Part shown: positions 6,484-14,119 of the stretch, piece after piece
Numbering within the stretch: the stretch's first letter is position 1
Layout of the letters: each line of letters opens with the position of its first letter
Assembly: GCA_963976395.1 (NCBI GenBank)
Contig: CAXBLG010000054.1
Span: 1-22,199 of the forward strand
Reading direction: 5' to 3'
DNA from: UBA11612 sp963976395
Lineage (GTDB): Bacteria; Pseudomonadota; Alphaproteobacteria; Rhodospirillales; Rhodospirillaceae
DNA length: 22,199 nucleotides
The notes under the pieces: model-generated
Database searches by the model: none
Told to the model about the DNA's origin: nothing
Seen by the model: only the letters and a program-made list of their open reading frames with translations
Made by a program: the position numbers and the translations under genes

Positions 6484-8949
6484 ATGACCTCTCCTGCAGC
6501 CAGTCCGAAAACCGCCGACAAAGCTTACGACTCCGAGTCCATCAAGGTTCTTAAAGGCCTGGATGCGGTCCGCAAGCGGCCCGGGATGTATATCGGCGAC
6601 ACCGACGATGGCTCGGGTCTTCACCATATGGTGTACGAAGTGGTGGACAACGCCATCGACGAATCGCTCGCCGGTCATTGCGATCGTATCGACGTTGTTC
6701 TGAACGGCGACGGCAGTTGCACGGTCCGGGACAACGGGCGCGGCGTTCCGGTGGACATCCACAAGGAAGAAGGCGTCTCGGCGGCCGAAGTCATTATGAC
6801 CCAGCTGCATGCCGGCGGAAAATTTGACCAGAATTCATACAAGGTATCCGGCGGGTTGCATGGCGTTGGCGTGTCGGTCGTCAACGCCCTGTCCACTACA
6901 TTGGAAATGCGTATTTGGCGCGGCGGCAAAGAGCATTTCATTCGCTTTCGCGATGGTGTTGCTGAATCGCCGTTGATTGTGACCGGCGATGCCCCTGAAA
7001 TCACGGAAGGGAATCGTTCGGGACAACGTAAAACGGGCACCGAGATATGTTTTCTGCCGTCCAAAGCGACCTTCACCAAAACCGAATTTGATTTTGGCAC
7101 CTTAGAGCATCGCTTGCGCGAACTTGCTTTCTTGAATTCCGGTGTGTTCTTGAACCTCACCGATGCGCGACACGCCGAAGTTAAATCTATTGATTTACAT
7201 TATGAAGGCGGCATTGAAGCTTTCGTGAAATATCTGGACCGCACAAAACAGGCGCTACACGAGCCGCCGGTGACTCTGATTTCTGAGCGGGACGACATTA
7301 CCGTCGAGCTGTCGATGGAATGGAATGACAGTTATCACGAAAATACTTTGTGTTTCACAAACAACATTCCTCAGCGGGATGGCGGCACACATTTGGCTGG
7401 ATTTCGCGGCGCGTTAACACGCACCATCAATCAGTACGCCAATGCGCAAGGCATGGGCAAAAAAGACAAAGTTGCTTTGACCGGCGATGATATGCGCGAA
7501 GGTTTAACCTGCGTGTTGTCGGTGAAGGTTCCCGACCCAAAATTCTCGTCCCAAACCAAAGACAAGTTAGTGTCCTCTGAAGTGCGGCCCGTTGTAGAAA
7601 GCGTGGTCGGCGAGAAACTGGGCGAGTGGTTCGAAGAACACCCGGGCGAAGCCCGCAAGGTGGTCGGCAAAGTGGTTGAGGCGGCATTCGCCCGCGAGGC
7701 GGCTCGCAAAGCGCGCGAACTCACCCGCCGCAAAGGGGCGCTGGATCTTGCCTCGTTGCCCGGCAAACTGGCGGATTGCCAAAGCCGCGATCCGGCGACG
7801 TCTGAAATATTTATCGTCGAGGGTGATTCTGCCGGCGGCTCGGCCAAGCAAGGCCGCGACCGAGCGTTTCAAGCGATTCTACCGCTCAAGGGAAAAATAT
7901 TGAATGTAGAGCGCGCGCGGTTCGACAAGATGTTGGGCTCGGCAGAAATCGGCACGCTGATCACTGCGCTCGGCACCGGAATCGGTCCCGAGGAATTCAA
8001 CATCGAGAAATTGCGTTACCACAAGATCATCATCATGACGGACGCCGATGTGGACGGGAGTCACATTCGCACGCTCTTGCTGACATTCTTTTATCGGCAG
8101 ATGCCTCAAGTCATCGAGAATGGTCATCTCTATATCGCCCAGCCGCCGCTGTATAAGGTCAAGAAAAGCAGCTCCGAGGTGTACCTCAAAGACGATGAGG
8201 CGATGGAAGAGTACCTCATCGGGACCGGGCTTGCGCAGGCAACGCTGATCTTACAGGGCGACGGTCAGGTGGCCGGCGAGGACTTGCGCAGCCTGATCTA
8301 TAAAGCCCGTGATATCAAAAACAGCCTCCAACTTTTGTCACGCACCTTGCCGCTGCGCATTGTCGAGCAATGCGCGATCGCCGGCGCATTCAATCCTGAT
8401 GTTATGTCAAATGTCGAGCTCGCCCGTCAGGCTGCCGACTATGTCGCCAAGCGTCTCGATCATCTTGAAACAGAATACGAGAAGGGCTGGGTTGGTGAGG
8501 CTGCTGCTGGCGGCGGGCTAAAGTTTTCACGCACGGTGCGCGGTGTGACCGAGGCTTACGTTATGGATGGCCGTACGCTGCAGTCGGCCGAGGCCCGGCA
8601 TCTAGATGGTTTAGCGGCAGAACTGCAAACCACTTACACGCGTGAATCCACGCTTCAGGTGAAAGACGAGCAAACCGTCATTTCAGGGCCCGTCTCTCTC
8701 GTCGAAGCCATCATGAAGTACGGCAAGAAGGGTTTGTCCTTGCAGCGCTATAAGGGTCTCGGCGAAATGAATCCCGAGCAGCTATGGGAAACGACCCTTG
8801 ATAAGTCCGCCCGGACTTTGCTGCAGGTGAAGGTTAATCACGCCGATGAGGCCAATGAAGTATTCTCGACCCTCATGGGCGATGTGGTTGAACACCGCCG
8901 CGACTTTATCCAGGACAACGCGCTCTCGGTCAGAAATCTTGACGTTTAG
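6484..8949 (+). CDS. gyrB: DNA gyrase subunit B
   Basis: ATPase subunit of the type IIA topoisomerase that introduces negative supercoils. The 821-aa length is normal. The GHKL ATPase domain shows EVVDNAIDE with catalytic-region Asn56, DNGRGVP at 83-89 and GGLHGVGVSVVNA from 123. The transducer domain follows. The TOPRIM domain shows EGDSAGGSAKQGRDR from about 446 and the metal-binding DADVDGSHIR from about 520. The C-terminus carries QRYKGLGEMNPEQLWETT. The ATG follows AAAGAGATAACGCC, a moderate Shine-Dalgarno. It probably shares a transcript with recF and ends at a strong hairpin. Confidence 0.98.
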   Translation: MTSPAASPKTADKAYDSESIKVLKGLDAVRKRPGMYIGDTDDGSGLHHMVYEVVDNAIDESLAGHCDRIDVVLNGDGSCTVRDNGRGVPVDIHKEEGVSAAEVIMTQLHAGGKFDQNSYKVSGGLHGVGVSVVNALSTTLEMRIWRGGKEHFIRFRDGVAESPLIVTGDAPEITEGNRSGQRKTGTEICFLPSKATFTKTEFDFGTLEHRLRELAFLNSGVFLNLTDARHAEVKSIDLHYEGGIEAFVKYLDRTKQALHEPPVTLISERDDITVELSMEWNDSYHENTLCFTNNIPQRDGGTHLAGFRGALTRTINQYANAQGMGKKDKVALTGDDMREGLTCVLSVKVPDPKFSSQTKDKLVSSEVRPVVESVVGEKLGEWFEEHPGEARKVVGKVVEAAFAREAARKARELTRRKGALDLASLPGKLADCQSRDPATSEIFIVEGDSAGGSAKQGRDRAFQAILPLKGKILNVERARFDKMLGSAEIGTLITALGTGIGPEEFNIEKLRYHKIIIMTDADVDGSHIRTLLLTFFYRQMPQVIENGHLYIAQPPLYKVKKSSSEVYLKDDEAMEEYLIGTGLAQATLILQGDGQVAGEDLRSLIYKARDIKNSLQLLSRTLPLRIVEQCAIAGAFNPDVMSNVELARQAADYVAKRLDHLETEYEKGWVGEAAAGGGLKFSRTVRGVTEAYVMDGRTLQSAEARHLDGLAAELQTTYTRESTLQVKDEQTVISGPVSLVEAIMKYGKKGLSLQRYKGLGEMNPEQLWETTLDKSARTLLQVKVNHADEANEVFSTLMGDVVEHRRDFIQDNALSVRNLDV

Positions 8950-8955
8950 CCCTGT

Positions 8956-8983
8956 GCTGCAGGCCGCCTGAGCGGCCTGCAGC
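8956..8983 (+). terminator. Strong hairpin between gyrB and the convergent gene
   Basis: A perfect 12-bp stem, GCTGCAGGCCGC/GCGGCCTGCAGC, with a 4-nt CTGA loop begins 6 nt after the gyrB stop and ends 5 nt before the end of the convergent gene. It lies between two converging stop codons, so it probably serves both strands. The T-tracts are poor on both sides (CTGGTTTAG on plus). Confidence 0.7.
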
Positions 8984-8988
8984 CTGGT

Positions 8989-9411
8989 TTAGTCCCGGCC
9001 TACCACGATCTGTACGCGGTCATCGCCCTCGTCCAAGGCTTCGATCACGCGTTGATGGTCCTCCCATGTATCGGCGAACTCGTTCACGGCCTGAATCAGC
9101 AGTTGGTCCAGGCTCTTGCCCATGACGGCGGCAAGGTTTTCAACGCGGGCTTTCAAGTCCGGCGAGAGATCGATGTGTACGCCGCGTGCGACGGGGCGTG
9201 ACGTCGGCTTTTTCGCGGATGTCTTCTTCCGCGCAGGCTTCTTGCGCAGAGTCTTCTTCTGCTGAACTTTCTTCTTCTGCGGTTTCTTTCGTTGAATTTT
9301 CTTTTGCGGAGCCTTCTTCCCGCGGGTCTTTTTCCCCGGGACTTTTTTCTTGGTCTTGGACGCGCCCGTCTTAGGGGCCTTTTTCCGCGCTGCTTTCTTC
9401 TTTACCGCCAT
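8989..9411 (-). CDS. Histone H1-like Lys-rich tail fused to a ribbon-helix-helix domain
   Basis: I do not recognise a named gene. The 140-aa protein has two halves. Residues 1 to about 76 are almost all Lys, Arg, Ala, Pro, Gln, Thr and Ser. From residue 22 to 71 there are ten consecutive pentads of the form KKxxx, with KK at 22, 27, 32, 37, 42, 47, 52, 57, 62 and 67. Residues about 78-117 read as a ribbon-helix-helix fold: strand GVHIDLS, helix PDLKARVENLAAVMG, turn KS, helix LDQLLIQAVNEFADTWED. An acidic tail ends the chain. The start is well supported: AGGGAG lies 5 nt before the ATG. It is convergent with gyrB and divergent from the SleB-like gene. A DNA-binding nucleoid-associated or regulatory role is inferred from composition and fold reading, not demonstrated. 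Confidence 0.85.
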   Translation of the reverse strand: MAVKKKAARKKAPKTGASKTKKKVPGKKTRGKKAPQKKIQRKKPQKKKVQQKKTLRKKPARKKTSAKKPTSRPVARGVHIDLSPDLKARVENLAAVMGKSLDQLLIQAVNEFADTWEDHQRVIEALDEGDDRVQIVVGRD

Positions 9412-9422
9412 AACAACTCCCT

Positions 9423-9432
9423 GTTCGCGAAC
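9423..9432 (-). promoter_or_regulatory. Palindrome next to the ribosome binding site of the RHH gene
   Basis: GTTCGCGAAC is a perfect 10-bp palindrome immediately upstream of the AGGGAG Shine-Dalgarno (9417-9422). Ribbon-helix-helix proteins often repress their own gene through short palindromes, so this is a candidate operator. A 10-bp palindrome can also occur by chance. Confidence 0.25.
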
Positions 9433-9890
9433 GGCCGCTCGTTGTCAGCGGTCCGTAGCGTGTATGTCTGCGTTCTAAACCCAAATCTTCATGGGGCTTT
9501 GTTTCTTAGGGCATATCGCAGCAGGGGTGAAGGTGGGCGCGCTTGTAAATTTTTCTAACGATCATCGAACAGTCGTTTAGAGCCGTCGCGCTGGAGACTG
9601 ACCTGGGATATGCCAGTTCCGAGCACGGTCGACTTGACGCCTACGACCGTCAAAAACAGCTTTTTTATACCTTCTGTTGTAGCCAGATAGATGAGAAAGG
9701 CTACATATTGAAGTATCTAAGGTTGTAAATCAGAGCGATTATGCGAAATATTATTACGTATTTTGCCCAACGCGCTGGATTTGCGTCCAATTGTGGCCCT
9801 CTTAAGGACGGCCTTAGTAATGGTCTGAAATATAATCAAAAACGCAGACTGTTTGGTGCCAAGTCCGGTCGGATTCAAAGGCTCAAATTC
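9433..9890. other. Divergent intergenic region, left part
   Basis: No convincing gene. Two inverted repeats stand out: ACGGTCG/CGACCGT (9625-9631 and 9644-9650), followed 10 nt later by six T at 9661-9666, and TGTAGCC/GGCTACA (9678-9684 and 9699-9705, 14-nt loop). The promoter of the leftward gene should lie here, but I could not pick one confidently. An open frame at 9741-10034 lacks a Shine-Dalgarno and runs through the A/T-rich block; I treat it as chance. Confidence 0.45.
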
Positions 9891-9980
9891 TATAAATTGG
9901 AATATAATAATATTAATACCGTTTATATTTGTAACTATACACCAATATTATTAATTATAACGACATATAATTTTTATTGC
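9891..9980. other. Very A/T-rich block
   Basis: Only 15 of these 90 bases are G or C (about 17%), far below the flanking genes. It contains a perfect 10-bp inverted repeat made only of A and T, TAATAATATT (9905-9914) and AATATTATTA (9944-9953). It sits about 220 bp before the SleB-like gene. It may be a promoter/UP region, a site bound by an A/T-preferring nucleoid protein, or a DNA-unwinding element; the sequence does not decide. Confidence 0.6.
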
Positions 9981-10035
9981 CTGGATGTCGGTGTCCCTCC
10001 ACATACTCCGCGCATCACAAGGATCGCCAGTTAAT

Positions 10036-10166
10036 GGTGGCCACCGCGCGGTGCGGGAGATCGCCGCAATTGGGGAGGGCCCAGAGGCCCAAAACAATTA
10101 CCGGGAACGGTTCCGGTCTCTGAACACAGGGGTACGCATAAACCAGCCAGACCTTTACGGCCTGGT
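10036..10166 (+). promoter_or_regulatory. Palindrome-rich leader before the SleB-like gene
   Basis: Several inverted repeats are packed together: GGTGGCCACC (10036-10045) overlaps CACCGCGCGGTG (10042-10053), both perfect. GGGCC-CAGA-GGCCC follows at 10077-10090, GGAAC-g-GTTCC at 10104-10114, and ACCAG/CTGGT arms at 10142-10166. They could be operators or a folded 5' leader of the downstream mRNA. The clustering is more notable than any single one. Confidence 0.4.
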
Positions 10167-10203
10167 AACGGTGCTGTGTTGAAACAGGACAAGGAGGCCA
10201 ACC

Positions 10204-10938
10204 GTGGTCGAGACGCAACGTATCTTTTCAGCTTTCCGATTATGCCTCGCGCCCGTGGTACTGGGCGCCGCTCTACTGCTATCCGCTCCGGGTCCGGCAC
10301 AGGCCGCCGACATCCCCTCTGATATGAAAATCGATTATTCCAGCATCGCCGTCACCAAGGACGAGCTGGTTTGCCTTGCCCTGAATGATTACTGGGAAGC
10401 GCGAAGCGAAAGCATGGCCGGCCGTATTGCCGTCGCCAAGGTTGTTCTCAACCGGGCTATGGACCGCCGCTTCCCCCCCAATCTTTGCGATGTGGTGAAG
10501 GAAAACCACATGCAGGACGTGCTGCACCGGTGCCAGTTCTCATGGTACTGCGATGCGCGCGCCGATACGCCCCACGAACGCAAGCAATGGCGCACGTCTT
10601 TGAAGATCGCTGCCGCCGTGTTGCAAAAAGATGCCGCGATTCCCGATCCCACCGGCGGCGCGCTTTGGTATCACGCCGACTTCACGCGTCCGCACTGGTC
10701 GGCGGAATATGAGACGACCACCATTATCGGTCATCACATCTTCTACCGCGATCCCAACGAGCGGCGCGGTGTCACTGTTGCCGCGCGTAAGCCGTTTATC
10801 TATCGGCTCAATGCGTTCGCCGAATATGTGGGTAAACATGCCGTGCGGAAGCCGCAGGTCTATGCCAGCGCCGCTGCTGATGAATTAACCGTACCGGTGC
10901 AGTCCGGCACCGTGGCGGCCAAGCCACGCACGCGCTAA
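10204..10938 (+). CDS. Exported SleB-type cell-wall hydrolase
   Basis: Member of the Hydrolase_2 (SleB/CwlJ) family, which cleaves peptidoglycan glycan strands; outside spore formers these are thought to act in wall remodelling. The 244-aa protein starts at GTG 10204, supported by AAGGAGG 6 nt upstream. Residues 1-35 form a signal peptide: a basic start, hydrophobic LAPVVLGAALLLSA and cleavage near PAQA-A. The catalytic domain spans about 52-182. It shows LVCLALNDYWEARSES with the likely catalytic Glu65, GRIAVAKVVLNRAMDRRFPPNLCDVV, CQFSWYCDA, DPTGGALWYHADFTRP and GHHIFYR. The C-terminal 60 residues are less conserved and may be a tail. Its last 54 bp overlap the convergent metallopeptidase gene. 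Confidence 0.9.
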   Translation: MVETQRIFSAFRLCLAPVVLGAALLLSAPGPAQAADIPSDMKIDYSSIAVTKDELVCLALNDYWEARSESMAGRIAVAKVVLNRAMDRRFPPNLCDVVKENHMQDVLHRCQFSWYCDARADTPHERKQWRTSLKIAAAVLQKDAAIPDPTGGALWYHADFTRPHWSAEYETTTIIGHHIFYRDPNERRGVTVAARKPFIYRLNAFAEYVGKHAVRKPQVYASAAADELTVPVQSGTVAAKPRTR

Positions 10939-11622
10939 CGCCGGGTCTTCCCCGTAGGGTTTCAAAAGATCCGATGTGGCGCGTTTAAACGCGGGGCCGT
11001 GATTTGCGTGCAGTAGATGCGCGGTTTCGTGAGCGGCCACATATCTCAGAACAAATGGCGGCGCCAGAATCAGACGCCATGAAAACGACAGCCGACCGCC
11101 TTGGGCGCAGCTTCCCCAGCGTGAGCGCGTATCCCTCACGGTGATTCGGTTGACCTCGCGCCCTACAGTCGCCGCCATAGCGTTCACCAGCGTTGCAAGG
11201 TTTGATCGCGCCTCGGTCTTTAGCCAATCCGTGACGCGGCGGCCCATATGCTCCGGCTGGCCGGTGACAATGATGCAGCCTTCCTCGCGCCATACACCAC
11301 CACGCTCTTGTGGGCGTGCCTTAAGAACATGATCAACCCCTTGAAAGGGAATCACCGCGCCGTTTGCAAATGGAACGCGGGCCGGTAGGGCCTTTAAGTG
11401 ATCGCAAATCCAGCTCATGTGCGCGGCCACAAAGGCTGTAACGGCCGTGTTGCTTGCCCGGCGCGGGCGCACCAAAACAACGCAATCTCTTGCGGGCTCG
11501 ACCCGCAGGCCAAGCCGCCGGGCGCGGGCGCTGGTTTCGATTATAATACGTGAGGCAATGTCGGGCGGCGCGATGCCGTCCAGCGAGGGTGCCGGGGAGG
11601 GCTGTCGCTTCAGAAACTCCAT
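10885..11622 (-). CDS. YgjP-type M48-like metallopeptidase
   Basis: A 245-aa protein of the YgjP/DUF45 family of zinc metallopeptidases; the substrate is unknown. The family motif RSRWGSC is at 167-173, followed by LSFSWRLILAPPFVLRYVAA. The zinc site is HETAH at 198-202 with H208 in ANHGPAF as the likely third ligand. The C-terminal ARAWLGRHGAGLHRYG resembles family ends, supporting the reading through the overlap with the SleB-like gene. It is the last gene of the leftward operon. Its ATG overlaps the 3' end of the YcgN-type gene by 13 bp and has no clear Shine-Dalgarno, suggesting translational coupling. No signal peptide is visible, so it is probably cytoplasmic. Confidence 0.88.
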   Translation of the reverse strand: MEFLKRQPSPAPSLDGIAPPDIASRIIIETSARARRLGLRVEPARDCVVLVRPRRASNTAVTAFVAAHMSWICDHLKALPARVPFANGAVIPFQGVDHVLKARPQERGGVWREEGCIIVTGQPEHMGRRVTDWLKTEARSNLATLVNAMAATVGREVNRITVRDTRSRWGSCAQGGRLSFSWRLILAPPFVLRYVAAHETAHLLHANHGPAFKRATSDLLKPYGEDPALARAWLGRHGAGLHRYG

Positions 11623-12062
11623 GGAACCACATGAGTGTGTAAAGGACCGGCGTCGCGCTCCGAAATGCAGCGGTCCCTCACCGAAACACTGGCGCGGTGT
11701 ACGCTCGCCGGATCACCGCTCACCAGCGGGTGCCAATGCGGCAGGTTCTTGCCGTCCTTCACAAGGCGGTAGGCGCAGGTCCTAGGAAGCCAGTCGATTA
11801 CATCCAGAGAGTCCGGTGACAGCACCACACAGTCGGGCACCAATTTTTTACGCTTGGGATAGTTGGTACACAGACACGACTGGGTATCGAGCAGTCGGCA
11901 TGCGACGTTGGTCGACTTCAGTTCATTGCCGTTCCCGCGAATTTTATGAAGGCAACATTTACCGCAACCGTCACAAAGACTTTCCCATTCCTTATGACTC
12001 ATCTCCGTGAGCTTTTTCTTGCGCCAATAGCGGGGCTCTAATTCTTCGGACTCTTCGGTCAT
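11610..12062 (-). CDS. YcgN-family cysteine-cluster protein (UPF0260)
   Basis: A 150-aa protein of the YcgN/UPF0260 family, related to YkgJ-type proteins predicted to bind zinc or iron through a cysteine cluster; its precise job is unknown. The core ESLCDGCGKCCLHK supplies C30, C33, C36 and C37, and C55, C63, C65, C78 and C96 follow. LPHWHPLVSGDPASVHRASVSVR near the C-terminus is typical of the family. It overlaps the SCO1 gene by 4 bp (ATGA) and the metallopeptidase gene by 13 bp, so all three are probably co-translated. Position in a cytochrome-assembly operon is consistent with a metal-related role, but that is inference. Confidence 0.92.
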   Translation of the reverse strand: MTEESEELEPRYWRKKKLTEMSHKEWESLCDGCGKCCLHKIRGNGNELKSTNVACRLLDTQSCLCTNYPKRKKLVPDCVVLSPDSLDVIDWLPRTCAYRLVKDGKNLPHWHPLVSGDPASVHRASVSVRDRCISERDAGPLHTHVVPWSF

Positions 12063-12706
12063 GACCCAACCAGTGCTTGTTTGAGGCGCTCAGCGATCTC
12101 CGGCGCGGTCGCTTCCTTAGAAAAGTGATCGGCGTAGCGGCCTGCGGGATTCATTAAATAAAGAAAGCCCGTGTGATCGACGGTGTAATCGCTCGTCTCG
12201 ACCCCGTCGGCATCCTTCAGAAACGATTTCTTGGCGTACACACGATATTGTTCTGCGGCCGCCGTGGTTTGCGCCAGGGTGCCCGTTAGTCCCTCAAATC
12301 TCGGATGAAAGTGCTCCAGGTAGCTTGCAACCACATCCGGTGTGTCGCGCTCCGGATCAAGGCTGATGAACACCGGCATCACCTGTTCCCCGTCCGGTCC
12401 CAGTATCTCCAGGGTTTCGGTTATGGTTTGCAGGGCCAGGGGGCAGATGTCCGGGCAATAGGTAAAGCCGAAATAAATCAGGCTGTAGTGACCTAGCAGA
12501 AGGGTCTCGGTGACCTCTTCGCCGCGCGTATTGATCAGCGTGAACGGCCCGCCGATTTGCACTTCGCCTGTTGTTTGCATTTGTGCGGGCGTGGGCTGCG
12601 GTCGCATAGCTGGGAGGTACAGCAACAGCACCAGAAGGGTGCCCAGTAAAATGATCGATCCGATAAGAAGCCGTTTAATCATCATGAATCTTCGCGCGCT
12701 CTTCAC
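12059..12706 (-). CDS. SCO1/SenC copper chaperone
   Basis: Membrane-anchored thioredoxin-fold protein that helps assemble the CuA centre of cytochrome c oxidase. The longest reading starts at GTG 12706 (215 aa), but ATG 12685 or 12682 (MMIKRLL) is likely the real start, directly before the single transmembrane segment LLIGSIILLGTLLVLLLYL. In the GTG numbering, copper ligands C84 and C88 lie in FTYCPDICP and H178 in VDHTGFLYL, with FISLDPERDTP between them. The globular part should face the periplasm. It follows ccmI by 45 bp and overlaps the YcgN gene by 4 bp, joining copper insertion to cytochrome c assembly in one transcript. Confidence 0.94.
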   Translation of the reverse strand: MKSARRFMMIKRLLIGSIILLGTLLVLLLYLPAMRPQPTPAQMQTTGEVQIGGPFTLINTRGEEVTETLLLGHYSLIYFGFTYCPDICPLALQTITETLEILGPDGEQVMPVFISLDPERDTPDVVASYLEHFHPRFEGLTGTLAQTTAAAEQYRVYAKKSFLKDADGVETSDYTVDHTGFLYLMNPAGRYADHFSKEATAPEIAERLKQALVGS

Positions 12707-12751
12707 TTCACGTCAATCAGGGTGGTCATTTAGCCTTAGGACTCAGGGCTT

Positions 12752-14119
12752 TTAGTTCAGCGCACTTAACCGGCGTTCAATTTCACGTCTCAAAGGCGAG
12801 CCTGCGGGCAATTCCAACAGCGCTTTGTCCCAATGCGCTTTCGCTTCGTCCGTCTCCCCGGCTTTCGCGCGGGCAAGCCCGGTAATGAACAGGGCATCGG
12901 GCTGGGCGGGGCTGACTTCGAGCACGCCGCTCATGGCGTCCGTCAGCTTTGCGGGCAACGGGCCGGGCGCATCCAGATCCGTACGGGCGATCATCAGCGA
13001 GGCAAACTGAAGCCGCGATACTGTGTCCGCCGGTTTCAGGGCCATCGCTTTTTCATAGGCGTTCAAGGCACCGTCCATGTTCTCCAGAACGGTGTACGAA
13101 CGTCCCAGCATCATCCAGCCGTCAAAATCGTCTGGTTCGCTTTCAAGACGCGCGGCCAGGCCGTCGACCATGCCTTTGATCATGTCCAAGTTCTCGGGTG
13201 CGATACCGCTCGGGGCGCGCGGCGCTTCGGCGGCTGCGGTCACCTGCGGTAAATCCAGCGGGTGCTGCGGTTCAACGGTCATCGGCATGACCCCCGCCTG
13301 CTGGGCGGTGCGTGACATTTCGCGCATGACAAGGTCCAGCCACGGCGCGTCATCGGGTGCGTCTGCAGACAAATCCCGCCATATGGCGATGGCGGCTTCG
13401 GCATTGCCGAGCTGCGATTGTTCAAGGCCCAGATAAAACCGCGCCCGAGGTTCATCCCGGTCGACCGCAAGGGCATTCATCAGCGCTTCATGGGCCGCCG
13501 GTGAGATGGCTCCGCCGCTTGCCGCCGCCAGAACCTCGCCGAGATTGGCATACGCGTCGCCCGAGGGCGCGATCCGCGCGATCTCTCTGTAAGCGGCGGC
13601 AGCCTCGTCATAACGGCGCAGTTGCCGGTAGCTGCGCGCCAGAAGGCTCCAGCCTTCCGCATCATCCGGGTTGGCAGTCACATGGGCGGCTAACTGGTCA
13701 AGAAGCTGATCGGCTTCTTCCGAGTCTGCGGCTATCATCTGCGCGCGTTCAACCGCGCTCATGCCCGGCAAGAGGGGCGCGCCGATGGGCAGATAAACGG
13801 CCAGGGCAAACAGAGGGACCAGGGCGATTAAACCGCCGGCCAGCACGCCGCGCCAAACAGTAGATCCCGCTGTTGGCGCCGGGGCAGCAATTTTACGGGC
13901 TGCTAAAATGCGCCGCTGTATTTCAAGGCGCGCCGCATCGGCCTCCTCTGCGGTCAGCACACCCCGCTCTGTATCGCGTTCGACTTCTTTTAATTGGTCT
14001 TCGAAAACCATGAAGTCGTAAGCCGCGCGGCTCTCAGACGATTGCGGCGCGCGTACAAGCGGCCACAACAGTCCGGCTATGACCAACAGAGCAAGACCGC
14101 CGAACAGAACCCAAATCAT
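12752..14119 (-). CDS. ccmI: Cytochrome c maturation protein CcmI (CycH)
   Basis: Apocytochrome c chaperone of the System I heme ligation complex; its TPR domain binds the C-terminal helix of the substrate. The 455-aa protein starts MIWVLFGGLALLVIAGLLWP, the first transmembrane helix, then AYDFMVFEDQLKEVERDTERGVL, the usual CcmI cytoplasmic loop. A second membrane segment (about 89-109, GVLAGGLIALVPLFALAVYL) is followed by a long periplasmic part. TPR-like units are visible around 160-185 (AEGWSLLARSYRQLRRYDEA) and 320-350 (FDGWMMLGRSYTVLENMDGA). The ATG overlaps the ccmH stop by 4 bp. Confidence 0.93.
   Translation of the reverse strand: MIWVLFGGLALLVIAGLLWPLVRAPQSSESRAAYDFMVFEDQLKEVERDTERGVLTAEEADAARLEIQRRILAARKIAAPAPTAGSTVWRGVLAGGLIALVPLFALAVYLPIGAPLLPGMSAVERAQMIAADSEEADQLLDQLAAHVTANPDDAEGWSLLARSYRQLRRYDEAAAAYREIARIAPSGDAYANLGEVLAAASGGAISPAAHEALMNALAVDRDEPRARFYLGLEQSQLGNAEAAIAIWRDLSADAPDDAPWLDLVMREMSRTAQQAGVMPMTVEPQHPLDLPQVTAAAEAPRAPSGIAPENLDMIKGMVDGLAARLESEPDDFDGWMMLGRSYTVLENMDGALNAYEKAMALKPADTVSRLQFASLMIARTDLDAPGPLPAKLTDAMSGVLEVSPAQPDALFITGLARAKAGETDEAKAHWDKALLELPAGSPLRREIERRLSALN

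Noticed and set aside
9180..9390. CTTCTT-rich tract that looks like a simple tandem repeat
   Set aside because: It is the coding sequence of the KKxxx pentads read on the other strand; the period of 15 bp is explained by the protein repeat and is not an independent repeat element.
9741..10034. Plus-strand open frame of 97 codons across the A/T-rich block
   Set aside because: No Shine-Dalgarno, no recognisable domain, and an abrupt composition change inside the frame from GC-mixed to about 17% GC.
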